This document shows positions 43,501 through 56,495 of a stretch of 64,000 nt of DNA, one piece after another. The position numbers and the translations under genes are program-made. The notes below the pieces were generated by a model that did no database searches, was not told where the DNA came from, and saw nothing but the letters and a program-made list of their open reading frames with translations. The DNA comes from Paroedura picta (taxonomy: Eukaryota > Chordata > Lepidosauria > Squamata > Gekkonidae), in assembly GCF_049243985.1 (NCBI RefSeq), contig NC_135373.1, forward strand, positions 96,219,213 to 96,283,212, written 5' to 3'. How positions within the stretch are numbered: the stretch's first letter is position 1; each line of letters opens with the position of its first letter.

Positions 43501-46500
43501 TTGAATTTAGAACAAGAAACAACGCATGATGGTGCGAGCAGCTGTGCTAAAAATGAAGGATCCCAAGCAAATCATTCGGGACATGGAAAAACTTGATGAA
43601 ATGGGTGGGTATGAATATGTCTCTTTTGCAGAGTTAAATGGCAGGAAGTTTATAAATGGAAAAACGTGGGAGACCTGAATGGGTTTGTGGAGCCAAGGAA
43701 CTAGAAGACTGGATTAACAAGAGAATATTCTGATAACATAAAAAGCAATAATATAATGCTATGAATTGAAAAAAGGGAGATGTGAGTGCAGCGAAGGGTC
43801 CTGTTTCTTCCAAGTTAGAAAATGGAGACACTTTGGAAACTTGTAGTAAAGGAGGAGTCTGGTATTCATGTCCTGGTTTGTGTTCTCTGTTGCTTGCAAA
43901 CTTTGGTGGAACCTTACAGGCCCTTCTTAATCCTGTTTATTTTTGCTTGTTTTTTATTTTAATATATATAGGATAGAACAATGTTTATAAGAAAATGAAC
44001 AGAGCTCAGATGTATCTTTTACATTGCAATATGGGGTTACATTAGTCAATATTGATATATCATTATTATACTTTACCTCTAACCAAATTAAGCCTTGTCC
44101 ACCCTCTAATCATTAGCCACATTTCATTATATTGTACAAAGTCATAATCTCAGTCCTGTAACACAAGCAACCCGGTTCCTTCAGTTTCTCCTTGTAAAGG
44201 TCTTTTTCTTTCACTTGTCTATCCTGGTCCTGCTATTACTGGATCAGAGTTTAACCCAGTACAGCAACCCCAACTAAATGAGAAGGTGCTGAAGGATAAG
44301 CGTAAGAAACTGCGTGAGACTTTCGAGCGTATTCTACGGCTCTATGAGAAGGAGAATCCAGATATCTACAAGGAGCTGCGTAAACTGGAGGTGGAATATG
44401 AGCAGAAGAGATCTCAACTCAGTCAGTACTTTGATGCTGTCAAGGTAATTTCCTTCATTTTGAACCACATTGAATTGTGCTTTTTCTGAGTGCAGATTGA
44501 AATTGCAATCAGTTTCGTTTTTATTTGTATCAACTATTTTGCTCCAGTTTTCCATATACCTATTTCCAAGGTGGGGTATGGGAGATGGGCCTGGCACCTA
44601 GCAGTCCAGTGCTAGATTGAGCCAGACCCCTGTTGAGCTCTGGGACTTGGAGGGCAAGTAAAGGGGCCTGGCAGGGAGGTGTGGTACTTCTGAGGTCATG
44701 GCAGGGAGGCATGGCCAGCTGACATCACTTCTGGGGTGTCCCAAAGCCTAAGTTTTTTTTCCTAGGGCTGCCTCCATGGTCAAAAGGTTGAAAAAGGCTG
44801 GTATATACCATTGCCTGTTGTTGCATATTAGCCTCTAGTGAGGATTGATAGCTTGTTATATGGAAGCTCATTATTAGTAGAGAACTCTGTGTAGTCTATA
44901 TTGTAAACTTTTCCAGAGTGTGTTACATTTTCTCAGAAAAGAAGGCCTGTATTACTGTAGAACAACTCAGTTATCTGAGAGACCAGCCTGCTTGAAGCCA
45001 TTGTATTATTTCCCAGCTGATTTGGGGCTTCCATTTTGTGTTTTGAGCAGTCCTCTTAGACAGTCATACGTTTTTCTCTTGTGTATGCATGCATTTGTTT
45101 TCAGTATTTACTGACAGCTTTATGGGTGTTATCACCCGGGTTTCTAAAGCTCTTTTACATAATTTGTGAGTTCTTGCCCTAAGTATTTTGATGACAAGAG
45201 CTGCCTTTGCTTCTGCTTTATGGAACAAAATGCTCAGTGTTCCTATTTAGTCTTGGAGAAAATAAAAGTAGTCAGATTTTGGTTTAAACTGGACACTCTT
45301 TCCCACTGGTGAAATCTGTATGGCAAGGAAGGCTTTAAAGAGTACCAGCTGTTTTAATTATCCTTTTCTGTAACTGTTGTAATTAGATTTCTGGACCTGT
45401 GTGTCCAGTATTAACAATGCAGTATCTGGAGGAACTGCTAACAGATGTTTTGTAAAGTTTAATGCCAACTGAAAATTACAGATTCTGCTGCCTCCTGAAG
45501 GTTAACCTCCACAGTAATTTCAATCTGTTGCAGAATGCCCAACATGTTGAGGTGGAGAGTATCCCCCTGCCAGATATGCCTCATGCTCCCTCCAACATCC
45601 TCATTCAGGACATCCCTTTGCCTGGAGCACAGCCACCCTCTATCCTCAAGAAAACCTCAGCTTATGGGTAAGAAAGAAAGGCCTTGAAGGAGTCAGAGAA
45701 TGGTATATGAGAGTCTGCCATTGTCACTTAGCGGGGTTGCTGTTGCTTAACATTCTTAGAGTTGTTTTAATAGTAGTTATTTTAGGTGCTTGTTAGATAT
45801 GCATATGAGCTTCAGAATGAATGTTCAGAATAGGGTGTGTTAGGTAGCTGCCCTTGGTTCATGCTGCATAATGTTGGGGCTCAAGCTGTGGATTAAGGCA
45901 AAGAATTCTGTTTATAAAACAACAACTGTATTTTACTTTTATTTATTCCCAGCCCAGGAACGTCTTAACTGGCCATTAAATAGTTAAAATGTCAGGCAAA
46001 GGTTTTTGCCAGTATTTTGTTAAATTTCAGCAGAATAGCATTAGCATGTTCACAGCCTTTTTCTCTACACAATTTTTTTTCTCCTCTCTGTATTGCGGAT
46101 GGAGAAATACTCCTGAGGAGGAGAAGAATTTAACAGTTAGGCCCCGGATAAGGTGGACCAGGAATTATTGCTGTAGAAGCCATGGCCTTGTATTTTTCTA
46201 CAACCATTCATTTGGAGCTACATTATACTTCACAGCTGCCATACAGCAGCTACTGAAAATGGTTATTTTTTCCTAACCTTGTTTCTAGCCCTCCTGTTCG
46301 GCCTGTTTCTGTACTTCCACCTCCTGGGCATGGTGTTCCTCGCTTACCCCCTGGCAGGAAGCCACCTGGACCTCCACCGGGGCCACCACCACCTCAAGTC
46401 TTGCAGATGTATAGTCGTAAAGTAGGATTCACTCTAGAGATGGCTCCTCGCAGAAGAGAGGAGGAAGTCTCTTACAGTCCAGAGACAGGTAAAATAAATG

Positions 46501-49500
46501 GCTTTCCCCTTCTCAGAGTGTGTGAGAGAAACTTCAACTCCTCTGTTCAGCAGGTTTCTGCTTAATTTTCAGTCCACATTTCCAGATGTAACTAGAGAAG
46601 TAGGGTTTTATTTTTTTTTTAGTTTAGTTTTGAAGGCATAGGCATTTTGAATCTCAGGCTAGTATGTAAAGTAGCAAGAGATGGATTTCAAAAGAAACCT
46701 CAAAGTTAGATAAAACTATTCAGATAATACAAATATTAAGAATGTGTAGGAGACACAGTGCATTTAAACATTACCAGTTGCCTGAAACATGCTAGTTATA
46801 TGTAAATAAGATTGTTCTAATGTATAATCTGTTGTCTCTGGATCTGACAGCCATGGCATCATGCATATTGTATAACGTTGGCCTTTTTGCTTTTTTGACG
46901 TGAATTGGGAACACTTCGGTAATGCTTCTTTTCTGTACCAGTAAGCCATTGGATTGATGTAGGAGAGCAGCTGTTGGGGAAACAAGCAGCTGGAGAGCCA
47001 ATGTATGTTGATGAAGCTATCCTGTACTGATTTTATGTCCTTTTTTATTGCTTCCCTCTTTGCACCTGTGTCTGTTAGTGAGGTTGCTGTTTATGGAATG
47101 TATGTAGCAGAACGAATGTTGTGTCCTGCCTAGAATTTCTGAGTGTAAGGAGAAAGTGATTTTTTTCAATACCCATGGCAGACCGGAATACTTCTAAAAT
47201 GCTGTTCCTGGGTGATGGGGGACCCCAAGGACGATCAAGGTCCCATGGCATGGAAGAATTTCCAAAAATCCTTCCTTGTGCATCAGCAGGATTCAGGCCT
47301 TGACTTGGAAGTGCTAATTCTACCACATTGGTTCTATTGGTTGAAATTAATTCAAAAGAAGTTTGGCTAAACATCCAGAGCAGTTTCTCAATGGAACAGG
47401 ATTCCTCTGGTGTTGCTGGGTTTCTCTTCCTTGGAAGGTTTTAAGCAGAGGCTAGATAGCCATCTGACAGAAATGCTGATTCTGTGAACTTAGGCAGATT
47501 GTGAGTAGATGGGCAGGAAGGGATGTGTTAGAGCTTGGCTCTTGTGGCCCTTTCTGGCATGCCCATGGAAATGCTGATTGCCACTTTCGGACTTGGAGGT
47601 GAATTTCCTCCAGGCCCGACTAGGCAGGGATACTGGTTTTCTGGGGAGGTGGGGCATCATCTTAAACAATTGGGGTCACTGTGGATGGGCAGGTAGTTGT
47701 GAATTTCCTGTATTGTGCAGGGAGTTGGACTAGATGACATTGGAAGTTCCTTTCAACTCCATGACTCTGTGATTTGTTTTCCTTCTTGAATTGAGATAAC
47801 TCAAGCTCATGTACTACAGAATCAGATGGAATATATTGAATATTGTGTTGCTTTCCTTAGTGGCCACCTGTTATTGGTACTCCTTAGGTGCCCGGGGGCA
47901 TGATGATGAGGGTTCCAGCACCAGTGAAGATGAGGGATATCCTGAGGACATGGATCAGGACAAGCACGATGACTCTACTGATGATAGTGACAGCGACAGG
48001 ACTGATGCAGACAGTGACGGGGAGGAGTTAATGCACCATGATGACAATGCTGAGAGGGAAGGCGGGGAAGATAAGAAATCAGGTGAGATGCTTAGAAACG
48101 TGGAAATACATTTATTACATTTCAGTCAAGGGGTCTATTCCCCGTTTTATCCATGCAACAACCCACTGAGGCAGGGTATAAAGAGAGTGACTTGTCCAAG
48201 GCCATCCTTTGAGCTTTATTGTTAGGAAGAGATTTGGGTATTTAAAATTTATTTTGAAAGAACAGAGAAGTAATATTAATACAGGAATCAGAAAAAGGGG
48301 TCACCTAACATAATTAAATATACCATAGATACAGAGAGCCAGTGTGTTGTAATGTTTAAGAGCTTCTAATCTGGCGAGCCTGGTTTGATTCCTGCTTCTC
48401 CACATGCAGCCAGCTGGGTGACCTTGGGCTTGTCACAGGCCTAATAGAGCTGTTCTGACTGAGCACTCTCAGCCTTACCTACCTCACAGGGTGTCTGTTG
48501 TGGGGAGAGGAAGGGAAGGTCATTTTGAGACTCCTTCAAGTAGTGAAAAGTGATATTTTCAATACCCATGGCAGACAGTGATATTTTCTTCTGATACATG
48601 TATATTCATCATTTTACATTTCAGATTTCATAACTAGTCTGTTTTGCAGTTATATTACTAATTCCATCATTGCTATGTATTTTACTCAGTATGTGTGTTT
48701 ACCTCTTCTGCTTATTTTTAACAGGTACATAATATACCTGTATGAGCTGGGGGAGGGAGGGTTGGCCCCCGCTTTCTGAAATTGGTTATGTTTTAGATGT
48801 ATGGGGTTGTATTGTATGGTTTTATGGTAGGTTTTAATGTGGGGTTTTATAGATTGCTAGCCGCCATGAGCCACTTTTATGGGAGTGGCGGGATAGAAGT
48901 TGAATCATAAATTAAAAAAATAAAAAAGCAAAACTACCAAAGGAAAGTCAATTATAATTAATTTAGGGACTTATATACTACCATTTTGGGGCGGTTTACA
49001 GAATCTAAAACTCAGTAAAACCAGTATATTCCATATATAAAACAATATAATATAGATTTAAATTTTTGGACCACAATTAGACAAAATAGGATCAGCCTAG
49101 AGTAATGGATCGATAACTTACTGCCTGCCAGGTGTTGGGTACTAGATGTTGTTGGAAGAGGAAGGGAGGGCAGAAGAGGCAGGAGGGAGGCCTGAGATTT
49201 AGATATAAATAGCCTCAACCATAGACCCAGCAAAAGAGCGCTGTCTTACAGGCTTTGTGGAACTCAGAAAGTTCAGACAGGGCCCTAATCTCTCTCTTTC
49301 TCCCCCGCCCTCCCTCCACTTCCTTACATCCATGTATATTTAGGATGTTACATTTAAAACGGACCATTTAAATTTTTAACTGTGCTGATGTTCTCGTGAC
49401 ATCTGCTAATACTTGTAACTTATTTTGCCACTATATTTCTGTAAAAGTTTTAACCCTTCATTTTGTATTCTTGCAGGTCACAGTGTCCGGTTTGCTGACT

Positions 49501-52500
49501 TGCCTGGAAAATCACGAAAGAAGAAAAAGAACATGAAGGAACTTACTCCACTTCAGGCCATGATGTTGCGAATGGCTGGTAAAAAGGATTTGACTTTTTT
49601 TTTAGCTCTCCCTACCCCCTGCACCCATTCTGTTTCAATGTGAGCAATTGCCTGGAGAGCGGTTTACAAAGATATTCTTTAGTAAAGATTCAGGATCTGG
49701 TCTGTGTTTTATAATCAGGAATTTTTTGCATGATATGGTATTAGCTATGACAAAGTAGTAATTTCGAGCTTGTAACATGCATGCGGTAGTTGACTTCTAA
49801 GTTCTTGGTCCTGTGGCTAAATTCATCTGGGCTTGCTTTCTATTTTCATGCTAAAATAGTCCCCCTTCCCCAGCTTGGTCACAGAAAGACTGGTATATAT
49901 CTGCTTTCTGGAGACTCTTCGGGTTGATAATGTGCATGTTTATTGTTGTTGTCCACCTATATGCAGAATAGGGGATTGTAGCTTTAGAATCTGGTTGAAA
50001 ACTGCTTGGAAGTTTTAGTTGTGCACAACGCTGTGGCAAGATTGATTAGTTCTAGCTACAGATTTCCTATTGGCTTCCTGTTTGGTTCTGGGCAAAAGGG
50101 GCCTTGGTATTACTTTTGAAGCCCATAGTGTTTTGGGAGCCAGGTAATCTAAATGAGAGTTGTCTTCTGTAGTCCCATGTCCATGGACTCCTATAGCAGA
50201 GAAGAATGAGAAGGCCCTTCTGTCTGCTGTGGAGACTTGTTGGGTGGTTGGGTTTTACTTCTTCCGTTGTTGCTGAGAATTGGGCTTCTGTAGCCATGGG
50301 AATCTATTAGCAGCAGTCTACTAAGCAACTGATTCTTTACTAGGAATTTAATGGGTTGTATGGAGCACTTTTGATGTGTTTTGGCAGTGCAGTAGAAGAG
50401 CTGTATTTTAGGATGTGATTTGCAAACTAACCTTGGTATTTTTAAGCTCGTATCATTCAGTGGGATCTTATGTAAATCCAAGGATTAATGGAGTATTGCA
50501 GCTATAATTGTTTTAATGTAAATGTGTGCCATGTATAATAGCGGCTTACATTATGAAGATTGGTGTGGGGAGAATGTCCAAAGGGATTTGGACACTGAAT
50601 TTTCTGAATTTTTAAAAATATCCGATTATCTTTTAAAACTGATTCTTTACAAACGTCAAGGGGGAATTCTTCATTTTAAGGAGGGCAGTCTGCTTTCCCT
50701 GAAATGCCAGCTTTGTTCTGTGCCTTAGATCTGTTTGTATGCCTTTAAGTCCCTTGTTTCTAATCATCTCTCATCCTTTTCCCTGCAGGCCAGGAAATTC
50801 CTGAGGGTGGCAAAGAGGTGGAGGAGTATTCTGAAGAAGACGATGATGACGATGATGAGGATTCAGATGCTGAAGAGACACCCCAGCAGCAAAGTACAGA
50901 AGAATCCCACACAGAGACTGTGTCATCAGTGTCTTCTCAAACTACCCAGCAACAACAGCAGCCCCCCCCTCAACCTGTTCCTCCAACTCAGATCCAGGCG
51001 CCTCCTATGCCAGGGCCACCCCCTCTTGGGCCACCTCCAGCACCACCCTTGAGGCCTCCGGGGCCACCAACTGGCCTTCCTCCTGGTCCACCTCCAGGTG
51101 AGTGCTTGAAGAGCTCCATCCTTATCATTGCTTTGAGGTCCAGAGCTGGAAGTCTTGAAACCTTTGGTGTGTCTGCTTGATTTAAATTAATTTTATGCAC
51201 TCCTTTATTGCTTGTGGCTTGTTACATTATGAATAGCTCTGAAAGTGAATTGGTCCTTTCTATTTTTAAGGCCCAATTTTTGCTAGAATAATTTGGCTGT
51301 GGTAGGTCCCTTTCATATGAACATTATTTTTTCATGCATTAAGTTAAATTGCAGTTTGTTTCTTTATCCTAAAAACATTTTATTAGGGAGACACTGGGAG
51401 ACACAAAGTAGTTTACAAAAATACTGAAATAAACAAGTTGTAGTCAAACAAAAGAATGGAAAAAGAGTACAGTAAATTGTGCTCCTTTGGGGCCAGCCTG
51501 GTGTATGGCAAAACAAATACAAAGCCTTTATTGGCATAACAAAAAGAGTAAAGCAAAAGTAAATACAATTATAGTACAAAACCAAGTTTTCCAAACAAAT
51601 ATTCATGGGCAGGTACAAACAGTCATAGCAATCATCTGTTCTAAGTTAACAAGTGTTTATTCATCTTCGGCTGATGGGTCATCGCTGCTTGTATCTAGCG
51701 AGATTGGCAACAAAAGGGGAAACTGCCCGATGGCAGGCTAGCTTTGTACAAAAACTTAACATTTGTTAATATAACACTGGCCCTTCTGATTTAAATTGAA
51801 TTTTTGGATTAAATTGCAGTTTTTGGATTAAATTAATCCTATCTTGGGTTTCTTTTTGTGTTTGTTTGTTTTTTTGCCTAATCAGTTGGTAGAGAGTGGT
51901 GAACTAGTATTTCTAGACTTAAACAGCTTTGTGTACACTTTTTCAGGGGCTCCTCCATTCCTTAGGCCACCAGGATTGCCTGGGTTGCGTGGTCCATTAC
52001 CACGACTTTTGCCACCAGGACCACCACCTGGCCGGCCTCCTGGCCCTCCACCTGGACCCCCTCCAGGTCTGCCTCCCGGCCCTCCTCCAAGGGGACCACC
52101 ACCTCGTTTACCACCTCCGGCTCCACCAGGTAATACTTAAATCTGTTTTCTTGTTTCTCCAGTGTTAAGATATGTAGCAAAGGATTATAAGTGTAGCTAA
52201 ACAACAGTTTTTACTACTCAATATTAATGCATCTCAAACAAAATCTAGTATGTTTCTTATGCTTGGTGGCAAGCATAGAAGTTGAAAGGAATTTCAGTAG
52301 AATATATGAGGCTTTGTGCAATATTGATACATAGACTGTGATATTTATTAACTTTATTTGTACCTTACCTTTACATGCTGTGTCTCCTCCATTTTATCCT
52401 CACACCAGCCCAGTAAGGTAGATCATGCTGAGGGTGTGATCATTTCAGTAAGCTTCCATAACAGAGTGGAATTTAAACTGGAGTCTACCAAATCCTAATC

Positions 52501-53092
52501 TGACACTCTTTACTGTGCCTCACAGATTAACTGTGCCACACAGTCAATTTACTGTGCCACACAGGCACTTCTGATTTAAAATTACACTATAAGAGGAGTT
52601 TAAAGGGCCTTCAGCTGTTAGCTAGTCTTCCCTGTAGTTTGTTAATCCTTTGCCCTGTGTTTGCCTCATGCAGGTATCCCACCTCCTCGCCCAGGTATGT
52701 TGCGTCCTCCTCTGGTTCCTCCACCTGGGATATTCCCACCAGCTCCCATTCCAAATCCTGGGGTACTGAGTGCTCCACCCAGCTTGATCCAGCGGCCTAA
52801 GGCAGACGATACCAGTGCTGCTACCATCGAGAAGAAAGCCACAGCAACTATCAGTGCCAAACCACAAATTACAAACCCCAAGGCTGAGATCACCCGATTT
52901 GTGCCCACGGCCCTGCGAGTCCGCCGAGAGAACAAGGGGACTGCCATCTCTGCTCAGAGGAAACCTGATGATGAACCTTCTGTTCAGATAACCAAAGTAA
53001 CACCTAAAGCTGGCTCCTCTGCCCCTATCTCTGTGCAGACCAAGGATGATGTGTATGAAGCCTTCATGAAGGAAATGGAGGGGCTCCTGTGA
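40550..53092 (+). CDS. WBP11: WBP11, WW-domain-binding protein 11, 642 aa
   Basis: Nuclear splicing factor (NpwBP/SIPP1) that binds PQBP1 WW domains and protein phosphatase 1. Coding exons: 40,550-40,613; 42,621-42,652; 43,511-43,604; 44,248-44,444; 45,534-45,667; 46,289-46,488; 47,888-48,082; 49,477-49,578; 50,789-51,097; 51,947-52,129; 52,674-53,092. They total 1929 nt in one frame with GT/AG borders. The protein starts MGRRSTSSTKSGKFMNPTDQ, then has a basic/coiled N-terminus (KKNKKQRMMVRAAVLKMKDP), a PP1-type motif SVRFADLPGK in exon 9, an acidic Asp/Ser stretch in exon 8, a short Asp/Glu run in exon 10, and long PPG/PGR proline-rich WW ligands in exons 10-12. The end KDDVYEAFMKEMEGLL is intact. 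Length and order match the human protein closely. The 5' UTR exon ends at 39,669 (donor GTGAGT); exon 2 starts at 40,517. Confidence 0.97.
41462..41562 (+). mobile_element. Older tRNA-derived SINE head
   Basis: gtgtagtggctatagtgttggattaggaactagg ... cttgagccagtaactcag resembles a related lizard tRNA SINE. Truncated; a CR1 tail follows. Confidence 0.45.
41576..41813 (+). mobile_element. CR1-type LINE 3' end (different subfamily), WBP11 intron 2
   Basis: Encodes the complement of a CR1 ORF end (ggaggtggtgggttctcc...aaacagaggctagatagcc) and ends ggttggactagatgaccc...attctatgattctatta. The 3' UTR is shorter and differs from the 35-kb copy. Confidence 0.75.
42179..42447 (+). mobile_element. tRNA-derived CORE-type SINE, WBP11 intron 2
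   Basis: gagagacagcttggcgtagtgg ... gcggcatatgagaaccaacttcttatt. Full length with a short tail. Confidence 0.85.
42688..42890 (+). mobile_element. tRNA-derived SINE, WBP11 intron 3, abutting a Sauria SINE
   Basis: ggagccagcttgatgtagtgg ... ccactttgagactccttcaggtagt. A Sauria-type SINE in the opposite orientation follows directly. Confidence 0.8.
42891..43012 (-). mobile_element. Sauria-type SINE, 3' part, WBP11 intron 3
   Basis: aaagtaaaggtatcccctgtgcaagc ... ccagtgccttctgcagtcatta. 5'-truncated; abuts the tRNA-CORE SINE. Confidence 0.8.
47376..47775 (+). mobile_element. CR1-type LINE 3' end, WBP11 intron 7
   Basis: Same subfamily as 41,576-41,813 (gcagtttctcaatgg, cagaggctagatagcc, gttggactagatgac) with an inserted or longer central part and a degraded end (ctccatgactctgtgatt). 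Confidence 0.65.
48334..48552 (+). mobile_element. tRNA-derived SINE, WBP11 intron 8
   Basis: gagagccagtgtgttgtaatg ... gagactccttcaagtagtgaaaagtg. Lacks the CTT tail. Confidence 0.78.
48727..48935 (+). mobile_element. L2-like LINE 3' end in WBP11 intron 8
   Basis: Sequence ending ttgctagccgccatgagcc...gagtggcgggatagaag followed by an A-rich tail is the usual 3' end of a lizard L2-type element. The homologous segment at 57.9 kb lacks it, so that site acts as an empty-site comparison. Confidence 0.6.
51518..51735 (-). repeat. Unclassified retroposon tail, WBP11 intron 10
   Basis: caaagcctttattggcataacaaaaagag is typical of a minus-strand element 3' end with a poly(A) signal. A similar short piece (aactttattgcactaggtcatagg) is at 3,878-3,905. 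Confidence 0.3.
52345..52585 (-). mobile_element. Old MIR/tRNA-type SINE, WBP11 intron 11
   Basis: atcctcacaccagcccagtaaggtag ... gaatttaaactggagtctacc ... tctgacactctttactgtgcc. Degraded complement-orientation copy with a doubled end. Confidence 0.5.
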
Positions 53093-53705
53093 CAGTCTGT
53101 TTCCAGCTTAACCTTTAGAGCTGCTGTACTGAGATCAGATTCTCTGTTAGGGTTGGGGGGTTCCATGTTATAGTGGCATCCAGCAGAACAGCTCTTCCTT
53201 TTGTGACAAAGAGTACTCCCTCGGCCACAGTTGTGTTCCAAGATGGGACGGAGACCAGTTGAGATAGTGGAAGAGGGGTATAATCACCCACTGATTAATG
53301 AGACTAAATTTAGGAGTATGCAGTCTCCTAGGTTGTGGTCTGTCATTTTGAGAAGTGTCAGTGATTCTATGGAGAACTTCTCGTCTCTTAAATATTTTAT
53401 GGTTAAAGGGAAAGAATAAATTCGTGGAACCACAACATATTGGCGAAGTATCTCCTACGCAAATACCTATCATCAGGGTTCTGTGTTCTGTTGTGTTGGC
53501 TTTCTGTAAATATTTTTGTAATGCAATTTTAGTTGAGTGAGATAAATGGGTTATATGCTGTCTTAGAGATGGGCAGGCTACCATTTTCAGGTATGGTATG
53601 CAGGAATCTTGCACGCTGCATGCCCTGCATTCTCCTTGGTGGCTTTTTGCTGACAAGTGGAATATCACTGTCTCATGAAAGAGAATAAATATTTGATGTC
53701 TTACA
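53093..53705 (+). other. WBP11: WBP11 3' UTR and poly(A) signal
   Basis: About 610 nt from the stop codon to just beyond AATAAA at 53,684-53,689, followed by T/G-rich sequence (tgctcttgttgtg). No other signal lies earlier except AATAAA at about 53,414, which could give a shorter form. Positions 53,428-53,552 recur at 58,083-58,207. Confidence 0.7.
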
Positions 53706-53913
53706 GTGCTCTTGTTGTGATTATGTATTTGTGCTTAATTATTGGGAGAGATGCGGTTGTTACTTGAATTGCTGGGGAATTATAAATTTAGAAGGGGAAT
53801 TTAGCTTGCCAGAGGAGGAGTAACCAGGATCTTCATACCGTTAGTATACAGGAGATGGGAACTCCTTAGACACCTTGAATTAAACCAGACCTTGATTCTC
53901 TGAATAAGAGTTA

Positions 53914-54122
53914 CCGTATTTGCCGGCGTATAAGACGACTGGGCGTATAAGACGACCCCCTAAAATTTCCACTCAAAATATAGAGTTTGTTACATTACAT
54001 TACAGTACTATGGGCAGCTATGTCTATCCCAACTGAAGTGCACCCGGCGTATAGGACGACCCTCCCACTTGGCGGCATGTTTTTCAGGGGGGGAACGTAG
54101 TCTTATACGCCAGCAAATACTG
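53914..54122. mobile_element. Mariner-like MITE with TA target duplication
   Basis: 209 bp whose ends are inverted repeats of about 24 bp with few mismatches (CCGTATTTGCCGGCGTATAA against CAGTATTTGCTGGCGTATAA on the other strand). Each end abuts TA. The internal GGCGTATAAGACGAC motif is repeated. No coding frame. Family judged from the TA duplication only. Confidence 0.75.
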
Positions 54123-55627
54123 TATTTATTAAACACACAAGCACACATACAATAAGACACACAAACTTCTAAAAAGAGAATGCTAGCAAGTGGGGAAGGA
54201 AATTATACTGCACCTGATCCTGAAGCAAGGATGGTTTCCAGGTGAGCAAGGAAGGGAGACTTAGATGACCAGCACCTAAGCTCAAAGCAACGCATTGGGT
54301 GTGCAGAGAGCACAGCACCCAGTGGGGCTGCGTGTTGGGACATATATAGGGTTTGAAAACCCTGGGCCACCCAAGGATCAGCCCACTGGGAGGTGAGGTA
54401 TGAGGTAAGTCACCATTGATTGGTTGCTGAGATTTTGAGTACCTGATAGGTGGGTTTGAAATGTGAGGTCACTAGAGGGGGATGTATGGAGTGTGACTCA
54501 TGGTCAGGGGCCTGTGAAAACAACACCCCTGACTAGCTTTGCTGATGGGATTAGCATTTGTCTTTGTCTAAACTCCAGGTGGAGATGCAATCAGGCTCTC
54601 ACCTGGGATTTGCATAATGGTTCCCTTTGCTTGGTGGATGGGGAGTAGGGAAGAACAATAAGGATTGTTGGTACCAGGGTGTGAAAGGAGGCCAAGACAG
54701 AAGAAGATGGGCTTCGTTCAGACTTCCCCAAAGGCAATCTGGTGGCTTATCTGGGAAGGTGATTTCGATAATGTGCACATTTAGCTCAGTCAGTTGAGCA
54801 AGGAGGAAATGTAGTGAGGCCCAAACAAGTTGGATACCTGGCCTGGCTTACTAGGTTTGTTGAGAAGGCCCTACTGACTCCATAGTCAGTCTCTGCCAGG
54901 CTGGTTTCTGTGTGTGAAGGTGTCTCTGTGTGAGGCATCCTTCCATTATGAGCTACCTCTAGGGTAACAAGGTATTTTCACAGAGAAATGCTGTTATGGG
55001 ATTGCAACCCTACGGAAAGGATGATGTGCAAGGTCTTGAAGGTCCAGCCCATGGAAAACATTCCTGGTGCTCAAGCATGCTTCTCGTGTATTTCTGTGCT
55101 TTTTTCCTGTATAAACATAGAATGCTGGAAGCTTTATTTTTGATTTGTTATTGAAACTTTAGAGCACCCCTCTCCACCATATGCTTGTAGTCACAAGCAG
55201 ATGTGATCCTAGCCACTGCTGACTATTTGCTACAAGGGGACACTGGTGAAGTTCAGAAACGTGTTTCTTGTTTAATTTCCTACTTTTCCTCCAGGGAGCT
55301 CAGAAAGGCACGCATAGGTCCCCCCCCATCCCTTATGACTGTCCCTAGGGAGGCAGATTTGAACATTTGAAGACCTCAGTGAGGGGACAATGCATTTTGT
55401 ATTGAGTTCTGTACATACTTTGTCTGCTCTGAATACTTGTACGGTAAACTCAAAGGGAGCTCAGTTTCCACAAAGCAGTTCTCCCAACCTGTGAATACCC
55501 AAGGAATATCAGAGATGCATATGCAAGAACTCCTGCCATACTTTCTCTTCCTTTAGTATCTTAAACGGGCTTGTTCACTGTCTTCATAATGGGAGAGCTT
55601 CTTCGTCCGAATGTAAAGTAATGGAAA
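54123..55627. other. Intergenic after WBP11, no gene seen
   Basis: Short frames only. A 7-8 nt C run at 55,320. Confidence 0.5.
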
Positions 55628-55912
55628 TGAACCTCTTGTGGCGCAAGGTGGTAAGGCAGCAGACATGCTGGTCTGAAGCTGACCATGAGGCTGGGAATTT
55701 GATCCCAGCAGCCGGCTCAAGGTTGACTCAGCCTTCCATTCTTCCGAGGTCGGTAAAATGAGTACCCAGCTTGCTGAGGGGTAAACGGTAATGACAGGGG
55801 AAGGCACTGGCAAACCACCCCGTATTGAGTCTGCCAAAAAAACGCTGGAGGGCGTCACCCCAAGGGTCAGACATGATTCGATGCTTGCACAGGGGATACC
55901 TTTACTTTTATA
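55628..55912 (+). mobile_element. Sauria-type SINE, near full length
   Basis: gaacctcttgtggcgcaaggtggtaaggcag ... atgcttgcacaggggatacctttactttta. Head, body and tail are all present. Confidence 0.88.
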
Positions 55913-56495
55913 GTAATGCAAGTATCAATGCAAGGGTGTTTTTTAGCTTTCTTAGATCATATTCTATGTCATCAGCCTCTTAATGTTGGGGAAATAATGG
56001 GCTTGATGGACAGTGTCTTAGACTGTTGTATGTTCAGTTTGGGTCACAACCTAGTGGCTGGTGCAGTTGGCTGAGAAACCCCTTTTGTTGACAAATATTC
56101 AATATGAAGGTATTGCACTGGATCACTTTCATTAAAGAACCAGGCCGCCTTTTAGAAGCAGAAATTGGCCAGAATTGGGCAAATGCATTGGCAGTGCTAT
56201 TTTCCTGAAGGGAAAACATCCTTTTGAACCATGCCCAGAGAAAAGTTGTGGGAAGATTTTCCCTGCATCTCTGGAACAGATTACTGTTTGAGGTGGAAAA
56301 CAGTGCATCCGAGAATTGAGAAAAGACCTGTGAAAACTTCCTTAGAAATGCAGATTGTTTCTGGCTCAGTCAGTTTTGCAAGTAGAACCTTTGAGGTTTT
56401 CACAAAAGTGCCTTTAACTGCTGCAGCAACCTGAGTCAGGTTGGGCCAGTCACTCAGCATGGGCATTTGCTTTCAGACTCAAAGGGGGCTAAGCC
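55913..56495. other. No gene seen
   Basis: Intergenic between WBP11 and H3; no H2A, H2B or H4 frame present. Confidence 0.55.

Noticed and set aside
47155-48590. Shared tttcaatacccatggcagac at 47,168 and 48,555
   Set aside because: About 25 bp only; too short to claim a duplication and probably a repeat fragment.
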